DNA of 64,000 bases from Heterohyrax brucei (Eukaryota > Chordata > Mammalia > Hyracoidea > Procaviidae), in contig CM053140.1 of assembly GCA_028571685.1 (NCBI GenBank), positions 22,301,501 to 22,365,500 of the forward strand, read 5' to 3'. The notes under the pieces were generated by a model that saw only the letters and a program-made list of their open reading frames with translations, was not told the DNA's origin and did no database searches. The translations under genes were made by a program, and so were the position numbers. The first letter of the stretch is position 1; every line of letters begins with the position of its first letter. Positions 47,864 to 58,869 of the stretch are shown here, in pieces.

Positions 47864-47876
47864 AAAAAGGGGGAGA
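47864..47876 (+). other. Polypurine tract of the ERV
   Basis: AAAAAGGGGGAGA directly before the 3' LTR TG. This is the normal plus-strand primer position. Confidence 0.9.
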
Positions 47877-48255
47877 TGTGGGGAGCGGAGCGTCCAGCCC
47901 AAGATGGCGCCCAAGGCCGGAGCCCCTCCTTATTCCACACCCTTGTTTACCAGACTTAGGGCTTTCATAGCGCATGCTTGTGAACAGTGTCTGCTGGTCA
48001 GCCTATTGAGAGCCCCGCTTTGGGAGGACTGGCCTTGGGTGATTGGAGGAACCTGGGAGATAAAAGCATGTGGGGACCGGGTGTAGAAAGAAGAAGAACA
48101 AAGGAAGCAGACACAGCCTCGGGGGATGGGTTGCAGCAGGAGAGCGAGGAAGAAGAAGAAGAAAGCAGGAAGAAGAATAAAGCAAGTAACTTGCAAAGCG
48201 GATCGTATCCGTGTGTCCTGTCTTCTTTCCGCGGGCGGACAGTTAGGCAGCAAAA
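47877..48255 (+). repeat. 3' LTR of the class II ERV
   Basis: Starts TGTGGGGAGCGGAGCGTCC and aligns with the 5' LTR throughout. AATAAA is at 48,176. It lacks the 5' LTR palindrome segment and one of its AATAAA-bearing repeats. It is followed by the CAGAAC duplication. Confidence 0.9.
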
Positions 48256-48261
48256 CAGAAC

Positions 48262-48917
48262 GTTGCTAGAAAGATGCACGTTAAATGGGCTTCTGGTGAG
48301 GCTTTAAAAGAAAATGACAAACACAGGGTTGGTCAATGGAAGAAAGCAGATGCTTTTTACAAATGAAGAAATCGTCTGAATTACCTTCAAATATTTGGTG
48401 GCAGGCAGAATTTTAAGTGCAGCCTTTCCGTAATTAGCTGTGGAGATTTCTCTGGAGGATCTTAAAGGTGCAGCGTGGCATCTCCCTGCAACTTAGAGTG
48501 AAAAAGTGAGAAGAAAGAAATAGACTTAAAAATGCACTGTGCGAAATTAAAACAAAACTTAAAGACATGGAAACTTCCGCTATACAAGGACATGTAGTCT
48601 AGAATTTTCACCAAGCCTATGTCTGCACAATCTTTTCTAAAAGAGATTAAGCCAGTCACTGATGATTCTAATCAACTACCAAAGCAGAAAACTCATCAGC
48701 TAAGGCAGAAGGGGACAGAGAAGGAACAAATGGAAACAACACTGTCTGCCTCTTTGAGTTCCATAGGCAGGGAAATGGCCAAAGGAGTTACAACCCTTGA
48801 CTTTCAAGAGAAGCACAGGGCCATGCTTGGACCATTCCAAACATCAGCAGACATGTTGGAAGGAGCACAGGAAACAGGCAGGGCTGCCTCAGTTTCCAAG
48901 TATAGAGTTGCAGCCTC
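48262..48917. other. No recognised gene, right flank of provirus
   Basis: A 104-codon open frame (48,619-48,933) has no recognised domain and runs into an antisense LTR. It could be a relic of a retroelement; nothing more can be said. Confidence 0.35.
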
Positions 48918-49847
48918 TGTTTTAGTTATCTAGTGCTGCTTTAATGAAAATACCACAAGCAGATGGCTTTAAAATGAATTTTTTTTTAGATTTTTATTAT
49001 GATTAAGTATACAATGCAAGTCAATTTTGCACACCCGTCTCTGTACAATTGTCTGCTCTGCCTATCCTGTGACAGCACACTCCTCCTTTTCACTCTTTAC
49101 TACTAGTATTCTCCCAGTGAACACCTGTGCCCTCCTCTCCACCTTTTCCTCTCTCCTCTACAAAGAAATTGGCAGTGCAGCCTTCTAGAAATGGGTAACA
49201 CCATAAAGTGCACACACCACGTGCTCACTCTGTGTCCCCAAATCCAGTCCATTCTTAATCCGAAGTGTTGACCTCAGTGCTGGTCTCAGGTCTGAGGCAG
49301 CAGCAAGTCTAGGGACCATGTTTCCAGGGGACCCTCCGGGTTTTCAGACCATCTCTTCTGGTGTTTTAGTAGAGCTCTTCACCTGCACACCTCTTTTTCT
49401 CCTGTTGTGTCAGGGACTCTACATTGTGTTTCCTATCAAGAAAAATTTTACTGGTCGCGTCCAGTAAGCTCCTGCGGGAGGCTTTCTCTGCAGGCACTGG
49501 AGGAAGCTCCTCGTCCTTAGTGTCCCCCTGGACTGGAAGCTTCTGAGGCACAGGGACCCTGGGCTTTTCCGAAGGATGTGCTCAGCTCCTGGCACTGCTT
49601 TTTGGTGGCATGAGGTCCCCAAATGTTACCCTGCCTCCCTTCCTGTTATATTCCAAGAGGCCACACCAAGCCACAAGACAATCCCACACATTAAGTCCTG
49701 CCCCACCAACTCAACTGCAGCCCATCCAGCCTCATGAACATCAGAGAGGCAGGATTTACAACACGAAGGACGCTTCACAATACCAGGAATCATGGCCTAG
49801 CTAGATGGCTACACAGATTTTGGGAGGAACACAATTCAATCTATGAC
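48918..49847 (-). mobile_element. MaLR-like LTR, antisense, split by a retroposon
   Basis: Reads TGTTTTAGTTATCTAGTGCT at the left (the LTR 3' end in reverse) and AACACAATTCAATCTATGAC at the right (the TGTCATGGATTGAATTGTGT start in reverse). It is the same family as 59,479-59,967. It is interrupted by the retroposon at 48,982-49,437. Confidence 0.75.
48982..49437 (-). mobile_element. Retroposon copy, antisense, nested in an LTR
   Basis: Left T-run (poly-A in reverse) at 48,982, then TTTATTATGATTAAGTATAC. It matches the 3' half of the family copy at 42,140-43,240. A/T-rich target sequence flanks both sides, but the duplication is not exact. Confidence 0.65.
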
Positions 49848-49849
49848 GG

Positions 49850-50500
49850 CCTCCTAGGTTTTAACAAGTCAGATCTTTATCCACTCAGTTCTGGGGGATG
49901 GGATCACTACCTAAAGCTGAGGGGACAAGGCTGCCATGCCCAGAGGGCCTACTGCAGCTCAAGGCATGAAGCTGCCCCTGACATGGACCAGGAGAATGGG
50001 ATCGATCCCTCAAACCAAGGGGCTGCAGGTACCATTCTAGTGGGCCTGGAAGGTGCAGCTGAATCCTAAAGCCTAGGGCCCTCCACCCAGAATCCAGAAA
50101 GCATGGCCCACACCGAGAGTCCACAGGACAGGGATAACTTTCAGATGGTACCAACCAGCAGAGGATTATTTTGTAGCCTTGACAACTAACGTAAATTGTT
50201 CTGCTGGAGTTTGGGTGCTCACTATCCTTTCTTTTCCTTCAATTTCTCCCATTTGGAAGGGAAATGTCTACCTTTTACCTGTTGCATCCCTGTACTTCAG
50301 AAACAGTCTTTTAGATTTCATAGGCCTACAGATGCAGTACTTTGCCCCTTATAAAATATTCCTAGAGTCTCAATTATGTTTCACAGAGATGATTCAAAAG
50401 ATGTCATTCCAGTCTTGGAGTTGATGTAAGACGACTCAGATAATGTGATGGGGTGATTGTGTTTTGCACATTCCCAGGACATAAATTTGGAGGCCAACGT
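49850..50500. other. No recognised feature
   Basis: Unique-looking sequence with short frames only. Confidence 0.35.
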
Positions 50501-50506
50501 GTGGAA

Positions 50507-50668
50507 GCAAACCCTGGTGGCATCGTGGTTAAGCACTACGGCTGCTAACCAAACATTCAGCAGTTGAAATGCACCAGGCACTCCTCAGAAGCTCTATGGG
50601 TCAGTTCTACTCTGTCCTATAGGGTTGCTATGTGTTGGAATTGACTCCACGGCAGAGGTTGTTGTTGT
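50507..50668 (+). repeat. AfroSINE-type SINE (+)
   Basis: AAACCCTGGTGGCATCGTGG head, CTACTCTGTCCTATAGGGTT body, and GACTCCACGGCAGAGGTTGT end. Confidence 0.93.
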
Positions 50669-50684
50669 AAAGGTGGAATCTTAT

Positions 50685-51068
50685 GGACTGAATGGTGTTC
50701 CCCCCAAATCTGTGTTGTCAGTCCTAGCCTCTATGCTAAGCCTGTTTGGGAACAGGTGGTCCTAGTTACACCAAAGATGCAGGATTAGTGTAGGGCATTA
50801 TCTTGAGTCAATCTTTTTTTGAAATATTAACGGGATTAAATGAGCCAGCCATAAATCAGAAACAGGAAAGCGAGGTACCAAGGCACATGAAGATCACCAA
50901 AATACAGAACCTCAAAGAAACAAAGACCTTCCACTAGAGCTTGCAGACACACAGCCTTCTCCTAGAGCACCCATCAGAACTCAGACTTTGAGCTGCCTAA
51001 ACGGTAAGAAATGAAATGTGTTTGCTCCAGCAACCCACTTGTGCTCTGTCACAGCAGCTCTAGAGATT
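50685..51068 (+). mobile_element. Old MaLR-like LTR (+)
   Basis: Begins with an ATGGACTGAATGGTGTTCCC start, related to the TCATGGATTGAATTGTGTCC of the younger LTRs. It ends with a CACAGCAGCTCTAGAGATT-type end. It sits between two SINEs and is more diverged than the others. Confidence 0.6.
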
Positions 51069-51070
51069 TA

Positions 51071-51240
51071 AAAGGACCCTAGGGGCACAGTAGGTAAGGG
51101 CTCAGCTGCCAATCACAAAGTCAGCAGTTCAAATTCACCAGCAGCTCCTTGGCAACCTTACGGGGCAGTTCTACTCTGTCCTACAGAGTCCCTACGAGAT
51201 GGCAGCAACTCAAGGGCACTCAACAATGACACCTAACTAA
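51071..51240 (+). repeat. AfroSINE-type SINE (+)
   Basis: A diverged head (AGGACCCTAGGGGCACAGTA), CTACTCTGTCCTACAGAGTC, and a tail with GGGCACTCAACAATGACACC. Confidence 0.8.
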
Positions 51241-51497
51241 ATAAAACACTTTTGTAGTAAGGTTCATAGGAGTACTATTCAGAAGGTCTGAATAGTACTC
51301 AAACTTCCATCTGCAGATGCATGGATAAACAGTAAGTCCATTATAAAGAAATGAAATTTTCACAAATGCTACAATATGAACCTTGAAAATGCTAAATGAA
51401 ATGAGTCAGACACAAAAGGACAAATATTCTATGACCTTACTTGCATGAAACACCTAGAATAGGCAAGTGTATAGAGACTGAAGTCTATTAGTGGACA

Positions 51498-51650
51498 AAC
51501 CAAACCCACTGCCATCAAGTCAGGTCTGATTGATAGTGACCCTACAGATCAGAGCATAACTGCTCGCTAGAGTTTCCAAGGAGCACCTGGTGGATGTGAT
51601 CTGCTGACCTCTTGGTTAGCAGATGTAGCACATACCGCCACCAGGGTTTC
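51498..51650 (-). repeat. AfroSINE-type SINE (-)
   Basis: ACCAAACCCACTGCCATCAA at the tail side and CGCCACCAGGGTTTC at the head end. Confidence 0.9.
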
Positions 51651-52284
51651 TTTATTAGTGGTTACCAGGGGCTAAATGGAGGGAGGAAGTGGAGTTACAG
51701 CTGCAGCAGAAACGGGTTTCTGCTGAGGGTGATGGAAAAGTCTGGACACTGGTAGTGGCGATGGTTGTACACACAGCCAGAGTTAATGTTACTAAATGAG
51801 GAAAAACACTTAAGAAGGAAAAAGAGGTTACATGTATTTTACCAAACACACACAAATGCAAATTAGAGTGATATGAACATTAAGACACGATCAAATAAAT
51901 AAATAAAGCAACTTAGTGTTTAGACTCAGTGTGTTAAGTAAAATGAGAGGAATTTAGATACTACGGCAACAAAGAGAGGAAAGTGGGTATTTCCAAACTT
52001 TCATGCCCACCTTAGGCTGTACTCACCTAAGAAACTACAGCATGCAAATGCACTCCACAAGGTCATCAAATCTCAGTCACCTTCTTATTTTAAAAAAAGA
52101 ACTACTTCTAGGATTAAAAAAAAAAAACCGAAAACCTGAGAGTTGTAATTTTACACAGATTAAAACAAAGAAGAGGTTATGTTAATGGCCTTTTGAGTTA
52201 GCAATCATTTTACAAACTTGACACTTAAGACACCTGACCCTTTGGAAATAAAACATACAGTTCCTCCTGGACCTTCTGTGTTAG

Positions 52285-52470
52285 TTACCCTAGAGTGGAT
52301 TTTAACTCATGGCCACTGCATATGTGCAGAGGACAACTTCTCCACATGGTTTTCAAGGTTGGGACCTTTGGTAACAGATCACCAGGCTTGTCTTCCAAGA
52401 CATAACTGGGTAGGTTTGAAGTCACAACCTTTCAGCTAGTATTCTTAACCATTTGCACCTTCCAGGGACT
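52285..52470 (-). repeat. SINE of a second AfroSINE-like subtype (-)
   Basis: CACATGGTTTTCAAGGTTGG, TCACCAGGCTTGTCTTCCAA and CTTAACCATTTGCACCTTCC. The body differs from the common type in this window, so I list it as another subtype. Confidence 0.7.
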
Positions 52471-52744
52471 GCCTACTTGGCTCTTTATAGTCTATATTTT
52501 CTCCTACTTTCTCATACTTACATTCCATAGATTGGAGAAATGTGTTTACAACCTTCATTCTACATTACATTTAGTTTCAAGGGAAAAATATTCTCTAGTC
52601 ATACTACAGATGCCACACATTCTTTACTCAACTTAGGTGTTACTTCTTTATGTTCAAGTTCTAAATTACAATTCTCTAGAAGTTGCACATTTCCCATTTA
52701 TTTAAGGAAGGGTTGTGTAAAATAATCATCACAAATGATGAGGT

Positions 52745-53065
52745 AGTATTTGCAGTGCTGCGGCATGGCTGCCAAAGAATCAGAGCATCTGTCTTGGAAG
52801 AAGTAAACCTGAACGCTCCCTAGAAGCAAAGATGACAAGACTGTACCTCACATAGTTTGGCCGTGTTATCATGAGGGATTGGTCCCTGTAGAAGACTATC
52901 ATGCTTGGTAAACTACAGAGAGATGGCTTAATACAGTAACTATAATTAATGCAAGCATTAAAAAAATGATTTTATAAAGCCACAGGCCAGTCAACATCTT
53001 GTCCTATTGTACGTGGGGTCACTAAGAGTTGTAACTCAAGAGACAGTAATCTAATAATGTGTGGC
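52745..53065 (+). mobile_element. RTE/BovB-like LINE 3' fragment
   Basis: TCTGTCTTGGAAGAAGTAAA and CATGAGGGATTGGTCCCTGT are C-terminal RTE sequence, also present in copy E. The tail near 53,030 is degraded. Confidence 0.7.
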
Positions 53066-53089
53066 TGAACCTCGAGGATCTACTCAAGT

Positions 53090-53172
53090 ACTGTGATTTG
53101 TTCTGGGGTTGAACCACTGACCTTCTAATCAGCAGCCGAGTGCATCATCATAGCGCACCACCAACGGTCCTC
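53090..53172 (-). repeat. SINE head fragment (-)
   Basis: GAACCACTGACCTTCTAATC followed by GCAGCCGAGTGC is the tRNA-like head in reverse. The body is missing. Confidence 0.6.
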
Positions 53173-53577
53173 TTTATCACATATGCCTCCCATTTGGCCC
53201 TCATTGTCATAGTCACCATTATGAAACTGGCAATATGAATGCCTTTGGCTCCAAGAAGACTTTAACCTCATAGCAAAAACTATGGCTGCATCACCACGAT
53301 CTAAGCTGGCTCAGATCCTGTCTCAGCTAACCACTAAATTCTCTGACAATCACTGGGTATTCGATCTTGATAAATCCCTCATCGGCCACATTACACTGTA
53401 TCTGTAGACCAGGTAGGAATGGCCATATCGTTTGTCACATAAGCACGAGAGAATGTCTGCTTTATAGCCACAGGAATGCTAGGAAACGTGCCTGTTATTT
53501 GCCTCCTGAATTTGGGATAAATTTGAGACAGATATGGGGAAAGATGTAGCAGTCGGCTTCTGGAAAGATTAAGGCTT

Positions 53578-53650
53578 TGGAAACCCTATGGGGCAGGCTA
53601 CTGTCCTACAAGTTTGCTACGAATCAGACTTGACTTCAGGGCAATCTTTT
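53578..53650 (+). repeat. SINE 3' fragment (+)
   Basis: GGAAACCCTATGGGGCAGGC and ACTTGACTTCAGGGCAATC, without the tRNA-like head. Confidence 0.65.
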
Positions 53651-54239
53651 TTTAAAACGTTTCGAAACCCACCTACTAACTTTCAACTCATGGTTTAAAT
53701 TCCTATCTGAAACACCTATAACCATTAAAGGAAAGGATATATAAACAAACCTCATCATAATCTTATTTTCTGTATGAACAGCAACACTCAGAGCGCTACC
53801 GCACACCAGACAGGGTGGGCGCAGGGCATTCAGAGTCCAGCCAACTGCTCTGAGCTTCCCGACTGTGTTTTTCAAAAAACATCCAAGTGAAGTTGATTCT
53901 GCTGACCCGAAAAATCACTTTTCCTGAGCAAGAGTCCCATGATTTTACTTGTTATTGCACCCAGAGACATTGTGCCACCCACCTACCACACATCCAGCCT
54001 GTGGTAGTTAAGACAGCGGGTGTGCCCAGTGGCCTGGGAGCCAAAGGCGGCCGTTGAAGAAAGACGTTGGGGGGAGCTCCCCCCATGGAACACCCACCCC
54101 CCAGGAACCTTTCCCCTCTGCACAGACCAGCTATGGCACGGCCCATGGCTCTCGAAGAGTAGAGAAGCCAGGAATGTGTCAGGCACCACGAGCACACCTT
54201 CAGCTCGGGAGGCTGTACTTACTGGACCAAGCAAAACAC

Positions 54240-54440
54240 GCACAAACTTAAAACCTCCCTCACACAAGAGCTGCCGTGGGACCCGGGAGGGCTGCCGGCC
54301 CGTAGACTAGCCCTTCCGCTTCCGGTTTTGGCAACCTTGTCTTGGAACCTCAGGGGCTCCGGACGTGGACCCAGAGGGCTCCCCCTAGTGGCCGTGGAGT
54401 TCAGTGCCTCTCCCTTGCACTAAGGCTCCCTCTGCTGATG
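54240..54440. promoter_or_regulatory. GC-rich patch with ETS-like and CTCF-like motifs
   Basis: CCTTCCGCTTCCGG at 54,312-54,325 contains two overlapping ETS-type cores. TCCCCCTAGTGGCC at 54,380-54,393 is close to the CTCF core motif (reverse GGCCACTAGGGGGA). Local CpG content is higher than around it. It could be the promoter end of a gene outside the frames seen here or a boundary element. Motif match only. Confidence 0.4.
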
Positions 54441-54994
54441 GCTTGACTGCTCTGTAAACAAAAGCCTGAGTTTTCTGAAATGCCCAAAACTTAAAAGACA
54501 GTTGAGAAGGCAAAGATTTCTAATATACTTGGGGAGCAAAGGAAGATATATTTGCATACTTGTCCATTTGAAAGTTAATATCTACCCCTCATATGTATCG
54601 GCCAGTCTTTCTGAAATTATTCTAAGTGCCTCCTTTGACTTCCCTTTCATGGTTTGTCTTCTCTTGCATACCAGGCATCTTTCCTTAGGAATAGGCCACC
54701 GATTCTGCAAACCCAGTCTGAATGCTGCAAGAGCTGAGGACAATTGAGAGGGGTGGTTTCCAGGATGAGAGGCAGGTAAGCACTGTTCTTTCTGATGGTA
54801 AAAGGTGAGGTCCTTTTGAAAATGACTACTATAAACAAATTTTCCTTTTTTCTCAGGTACACACATGTATAAGAAATTTATAATGTGTACTCACCTGAAG
54901 TGGTCAATGCCTCAGTCTTGACATTTGGATATATACTTATATAACCTCGTCTAACATCAAGGGCTCATTTTATGGAAACTTGCATAAAATGGGA

Positions 54995-55316
54995 TTTCCA
55001 GAACAATTGTGCTCCTAAGGAATCTGGGTATGGATCAAGAGGCAGTCGTGCAAACACAACAAGGGGACACTGCATGGTTCAAAGTCAGGAAAGATGTGCG
55101 TCAGAGTTGTATCCCCTCATCATACCTTTTTAATGTGTACATCTAGCAAATAATCTGAGAAGCTGGTTTTAACAAAGAAGAACACGGCATCAGGACTGGA
55201 CAACTATTCACTAACCTTCATTACACAGGCAACCACCTTACTTGCTGGAAGTGAAGGAGACCTGAAGTACTGACTGATGAAGAACAAGGACCACAGCCTT
55301 CAGGATGGATTGCACC
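54995..55316 (+). mobile_element. RTE/BovB-like LINE copy F, left part
   Basis: RT-region words such as GAGGCAGTCGTGCAAACACA and CGTCAGAGTTGTATCCCCTC. An AACCACCTTACTTGCT-like stretch stands near the motif C site. It is cut by an LTR at 55,318 and resumes at 55,790. Confidence 0.7.
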
Positions 55317-55317
55317 T

Positions 55318-55787
55318 GGTCACAGATTGACTGTGTTCCCTCAAAAATCTGTGGCAATTTGGCTGTGCCATAACTCCTGGTATTGTGTGATCTGCCTCCA
55401 TGTTCCTGCCTCTATGATATTCATAAGGGTGGATGGGGAGCAGTTGTGTTAGCAGAGCAAGATTCATTGTGTAAGTTGGTTTTGTGCCTTGAGGTGCTCT
55501 CTTGAGATATAAAGGAAAAAATCCAGCAGAGAGAATTGGGAACCTCACATCATCAAGGAAGCAGCACAGGGAGAAGAGTGCGTCCTCCAGATCCAAGGTT
55601 CCTGCGCCAAGATGCTCCCCAACCAAAGACTGATGCAACAGAAGACCTTTACTCCAGAGCCAAGGGAAAAGCCCTTTCCCTCAGTGTGGCCTTGTAACTG
55701 ACTGGACTGTGTAAGAATGAACTTTTCTCTTTGAAAGCCATCCACTTTGTGGTATTTCTGTTACCAAAGCACTAGCTGACTAAAACA
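55318..55787 (+). mobile_element. MaLR-like LTR inserted in RTE copy F
   Basis: A diverged start (GGTCACAGATTGACTGTGTT), the AGAATGAAC signal region near 55,713, and GTGGTATTTCTGTTACCAAA near the 3' end. It interrupts one RTE copy. A clean target duplication is not visible. Confidence 0.7.
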
Positions 55788-55885
55788 CCAACATCAAGAA
55801 AACAAAAATCTTCGCAACTGGACCAGTAAGCAACATTGTGATAAGTGGAGAAAGCACTGAGGTTGTCACAGATTTCGTTGTACTT
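55788..55885 (+). mobile_element. RTE/BovB-like LINE copy F, right part
   Basis: ACATCAAGAAAACAAAAATC and CGCAACTGGACCAGTAAGCA continue the RTE, matching copy E near 40,825-40,855. Confidence 0.7.
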
Positions 55886-56571
55886 TAGCTTTTTCTTCTT
55901 TCCTAAGTTCCACAGCTTAGTTGTGCACTCAGGAATCCTATCCTAATGAGATGCCAAGCCTTTGCCTTTAAGGGAGAGTATATACATAAAGAAGAAATTA
56001 AACCTTTACTCAGAAATGAGAAAAAAATTATTTTAAAAAGGAGAACCCCAGTGTTTTGTTTCATATGGTATCTAATATTAAAGATCTTCAAAATCTCATG
56101 AATTGATAAACTTTTGTCTGACAAAGGAAACTTCAGACCAGATCAAATAAATATTTTTCAGTAAATCTTATAGTGTAGTACCCCTTTAAATAGCAAAAAT
56201 GAATTTACCTATCAACCCACAGAAAAACGACATGGAAAGCAAAAATATATCAAGTGAAATTATGACAAATATCTATTAATTTAATACGAGTAATTTACCT
56301 GAAAGGTTTTGGAGATTATGTTAAGCCTGTAATTGAAACAAAGTTTGCCTCAACAGTCCAGGTTTGCACGCAACTTTTCCTAGGTCCCATAGTTTGCCCA
56401 GTGTAGGTTCTATGAAGTGGCTTTGGAAATTACAGTCTCTCTGGTCAGCTGACCAATTCTCTTCCTAGGGTTGAAACATTTTTACAGGCCATTTCAGATG
56501 TGTCTCAAGCTTCCCCTGCAACAGAGAGAACTTGTTTACAGTACTTTCACAATTTGGATTCACCAAGTTTC

Positions 56572-56730
56572 AGACGTTGAATCAATTCTGACTCATAGCA
56601 ACCCTACAGGACAGAGCAGAACTGCTCCACAGAGTTTCCAAGGAGCAGCACCTGTTGGATTACAACTGCCCACCTCCTGGTTAGCAGAGTAGCACTAAAC
56701 CACTATGCCACTAGAGTTTCCTCGGATAAA
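56572..56730 (-). repeat. AfroSINE-type SINE (-), paired with 14,203
   Basis: GTTGAATCAATTCTGACTCA at the tail side and ACCACTATGCCACTAGAGTT at the head. It is at the same position in S3 as the S1 SINE. Confidence 0.9.
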
Positions 56731-57092
56731 TACAGACAGTAGCAATTCTTGTTCATATGTGTCTTAAAAATGTCTCCACCTAGTTGGAAAGGGTCTTTCA
56801 GAAGCTGTTCTGGAGCTATACCACTTCAGAGGCTGGAGAACAGGGAGCAGTGATCTTGCCCTGCACTCATTCCTTTGACTCATAAAAGATACATGTTTCA
56901 GTTGATCTAGCAGTTTTGAAGGGCAAAACATAATTTATTTCCCGTTCACTCTTATGGAACTATTACTTTAAGACAAACATACCTTTTATCTTGTCTAGGA
57001 CCTTCAACCAAGGTCTGTAAGTTGGTCTTTGCAGTTCAGTCACAGTTATTTTCTTGATCTACTCAAAATTCTGCTTTCTTAGCCACCTCAAT

Positions 57093-57253
57093 CGGAAACC
57101 CTGGTGGCATAGTGGGTTAAGTGCAGCATCTGCTAACCAAAAGGCCACCAGTTCAAATCCACCAGGCGCTCCCTGGAAACTCTATGGGGCAGTTTTACTC
57201 TGACCTCTAGTGTCACTAGCAGTTGGACCTGACTCGACAGCAGTGGGTTTTTA
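57093..57253 (+). repeat. AfroSINE-type SINE (+), paired with 14,731
   Basis: CGGAAACCCTGGTGGCATAG head and GACTCGACAGCAGTGGGTTT end. Confidence 0.92.
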
Positions 57254-57459
57254 TCCACCTCAGTTAGCTTAGCCCAGATACTTCCCGATCCTCATTAGGA
57301 GGATTTGGACATGAAAGATTTCTTCAGCATGTGGAACTAGCTGTCAGTCTCCAAGAATTTGAACCAGAAATATCCTAAAATCAGATTGGGGCAGCAGGGG
57401 GTAGGAGGGGGGGACTCTGCTACCAGTAAAGCCTGTACTGGCCATGACTCGACAAGACA

Positions 57460-58710
57460 GGGAAGTCTGAACAAGACGTATAACACAAAGAGACTTAAGA
57501 AACACTTAACAGAAAAATATTTCTTCCCCAAAACAGAGACGGTGCACACAATAATAGGAAAAATAAAACCAGGGTTAAATTGGCCAAAGTTGCAACCCAA
57601 GGTCAAACTTTTGACGTTTTCCAATTACAAAAATCACTCTGCCTACCTGACTAACACAATCTTTCAAAACTTTTCACAGAAAATTACAAACCAGGAGTCT
57701 CTGCAACTGAATACAAACTTGACCAAAATACTGAGTGGAAAAACAGGTTTCTGGACAGAAGGCCAGTATGAAAAGTAAAGCTGGTCAGGTAGAAAAAGTT
57801 TAAAAGAAGTTCCTGGGCTCTAGCCAAGGGCCCAGGAGGTGGAGGGATGACCCACACATCAGAAACTAAGGTGGGGTCACAACAAATGGGGGAGGAACGA
57901 GTCCTCACCAAGTGCAGAAAAATGAGAGGCGTCAGTCTTGGCAGCTGCTTATTTCTTCACTGCGGGCAAGTGAACATCTCCAGGACAGACACAAAGGGTG
58001 TCAATCAGAGGTGAGGACAGAGATGAGAGAAAAGGAATGGTCCAAGAAGACACAGTACCAGCAGATTCTTTTCTCCATGCTGAGGCAACAGTGGCCAAGA
58101 ATGGAGTGGGGTGAGGGGGATCTGACCCTACCCACAAGGCTTTATGGATGTCTCCTGCCTGTTACCAAAAGTCTAGGCCTTCGAGGACTTTTCGCTAGGA
58201 CTTACTGCCAAATTCAAACCCAAAGACAAAGCGGGCCAAGACAATTGAGAGTTATCAGTCCCAAGCCCTCTATTCAAAAAGAGAGGCCACAAACCCAACA
58301 CATGCATCCAGGACTTTCTAAAGAGAAGACCAAACACAAGGGAAAAAGGAGGGAATAGTTGTACTGAGGAGGAAGGAGAGACAGGTAAGTTAAGAAGCAA
58401 AGAAGACACATTTTCTTCTTCCTTTACCTGTCCAGAACCCAGAGTAGTCACACATCTTTGGACAAGGCTTGGAGTCACAATTGTCTGGGGTCTGCTTGTC
58501 TGGCCCTTTCAGTGAGGCACCTTGTCCTTATTTATCCTTTAGGGCCAGGGGTCTTTCATTGTGCACACAGGGAAGTTTAGATATGATAAATCTACAATGA
58601 TGCTTGGACCCACAACGGGAATTCATGATTATGAAGAAAAGTGTTCAGAATAAACTTGAGGCCAGGTGGAGCCATCCCAGTGTTATCAACCACATGGACA
58701 TAGATGGGCC
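57460..58710. other. Open frames without recognised product
   Basis: Two frames are fairly long: 57,359-57,778 (139 codons, Lys/Asn-rich) and 57,912-58,358 (148 codons, basic). Neither shows a domain, signal peptide or membrane segment that I recognise. The first begins inside block S3 sequence. I regard both as chance. Confidence 0.35.
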
Positions 58711-58869
58711 ACAGAAACCCTGAGGGCATACCGGTTAAGTGTCGTCTGCTAGCCAAGAGATCAGCAGTTCAGATGCACTAGGCACTCCTTAGAAACTCCA
58801 TGGGGCAGCTGGACTCCCTCTTACAGGGCCACTATATGTTGGAATCGAGTTGACAGCAGTGGGGTTGGA
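58711..58869 (+). repeat. AfroSINE-type SINE (+)
   Basis: AGAAACCCTGAGGGCATACC head, AGTTCAGATGCACTAGGCAC B-box side, and GAGTTGACAGCAGTGGGGTT end. Confidence 0.9.

Larger units (their letters stand above)
45443..48255 (+). mobile_element. Class II (ERVK-like) endogenous retrovirus, internally deleted provirus
   Basis: Both LTRs are present in the same orientation (45,443-45,861 and 47,877-48,255) and are closely alike. Between them lie a lysine-tRNA-type primer site, a long leader, the first 29 codons of a gag matrix frame, about 0.9 kb of poorly readable AT-rich sequence, a late env remnant and a polypurine tract. Most of gag and all of pro and pol are missing. CAGAAC at 45,437-45,442 is repeated at 48,256-48,261, a 6-bp target duplication as expected of betaretrovirus-like elements. 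The exact 3' LTR end is uncertain by 1-2 bases. It cannot encode any complete viral protein. Confidence 0.88.
55890..57450 (+). repeat. Duplicated block S3
   Basis: Matches 13,390-15,070 of S1: CAGCTTAGTTGTGCACTCAGGAATCC-like start, CCTTTAAATAGCAAAAATGA near 56,188, and GACTCATAAAAGA near 56,878. It includes both shared SINEs and ends where S1 ends, near GGACATGAAAGATTTC / GCCATGACTCGACAAGACAG. Confidence 0.75.

Noticed and set aside
57359..58358. Two frames of 139 and 148 codons as possible genes
   Set aside because: No recognised domain or coding signature; the first overlaps duplicated non-coding block S3.
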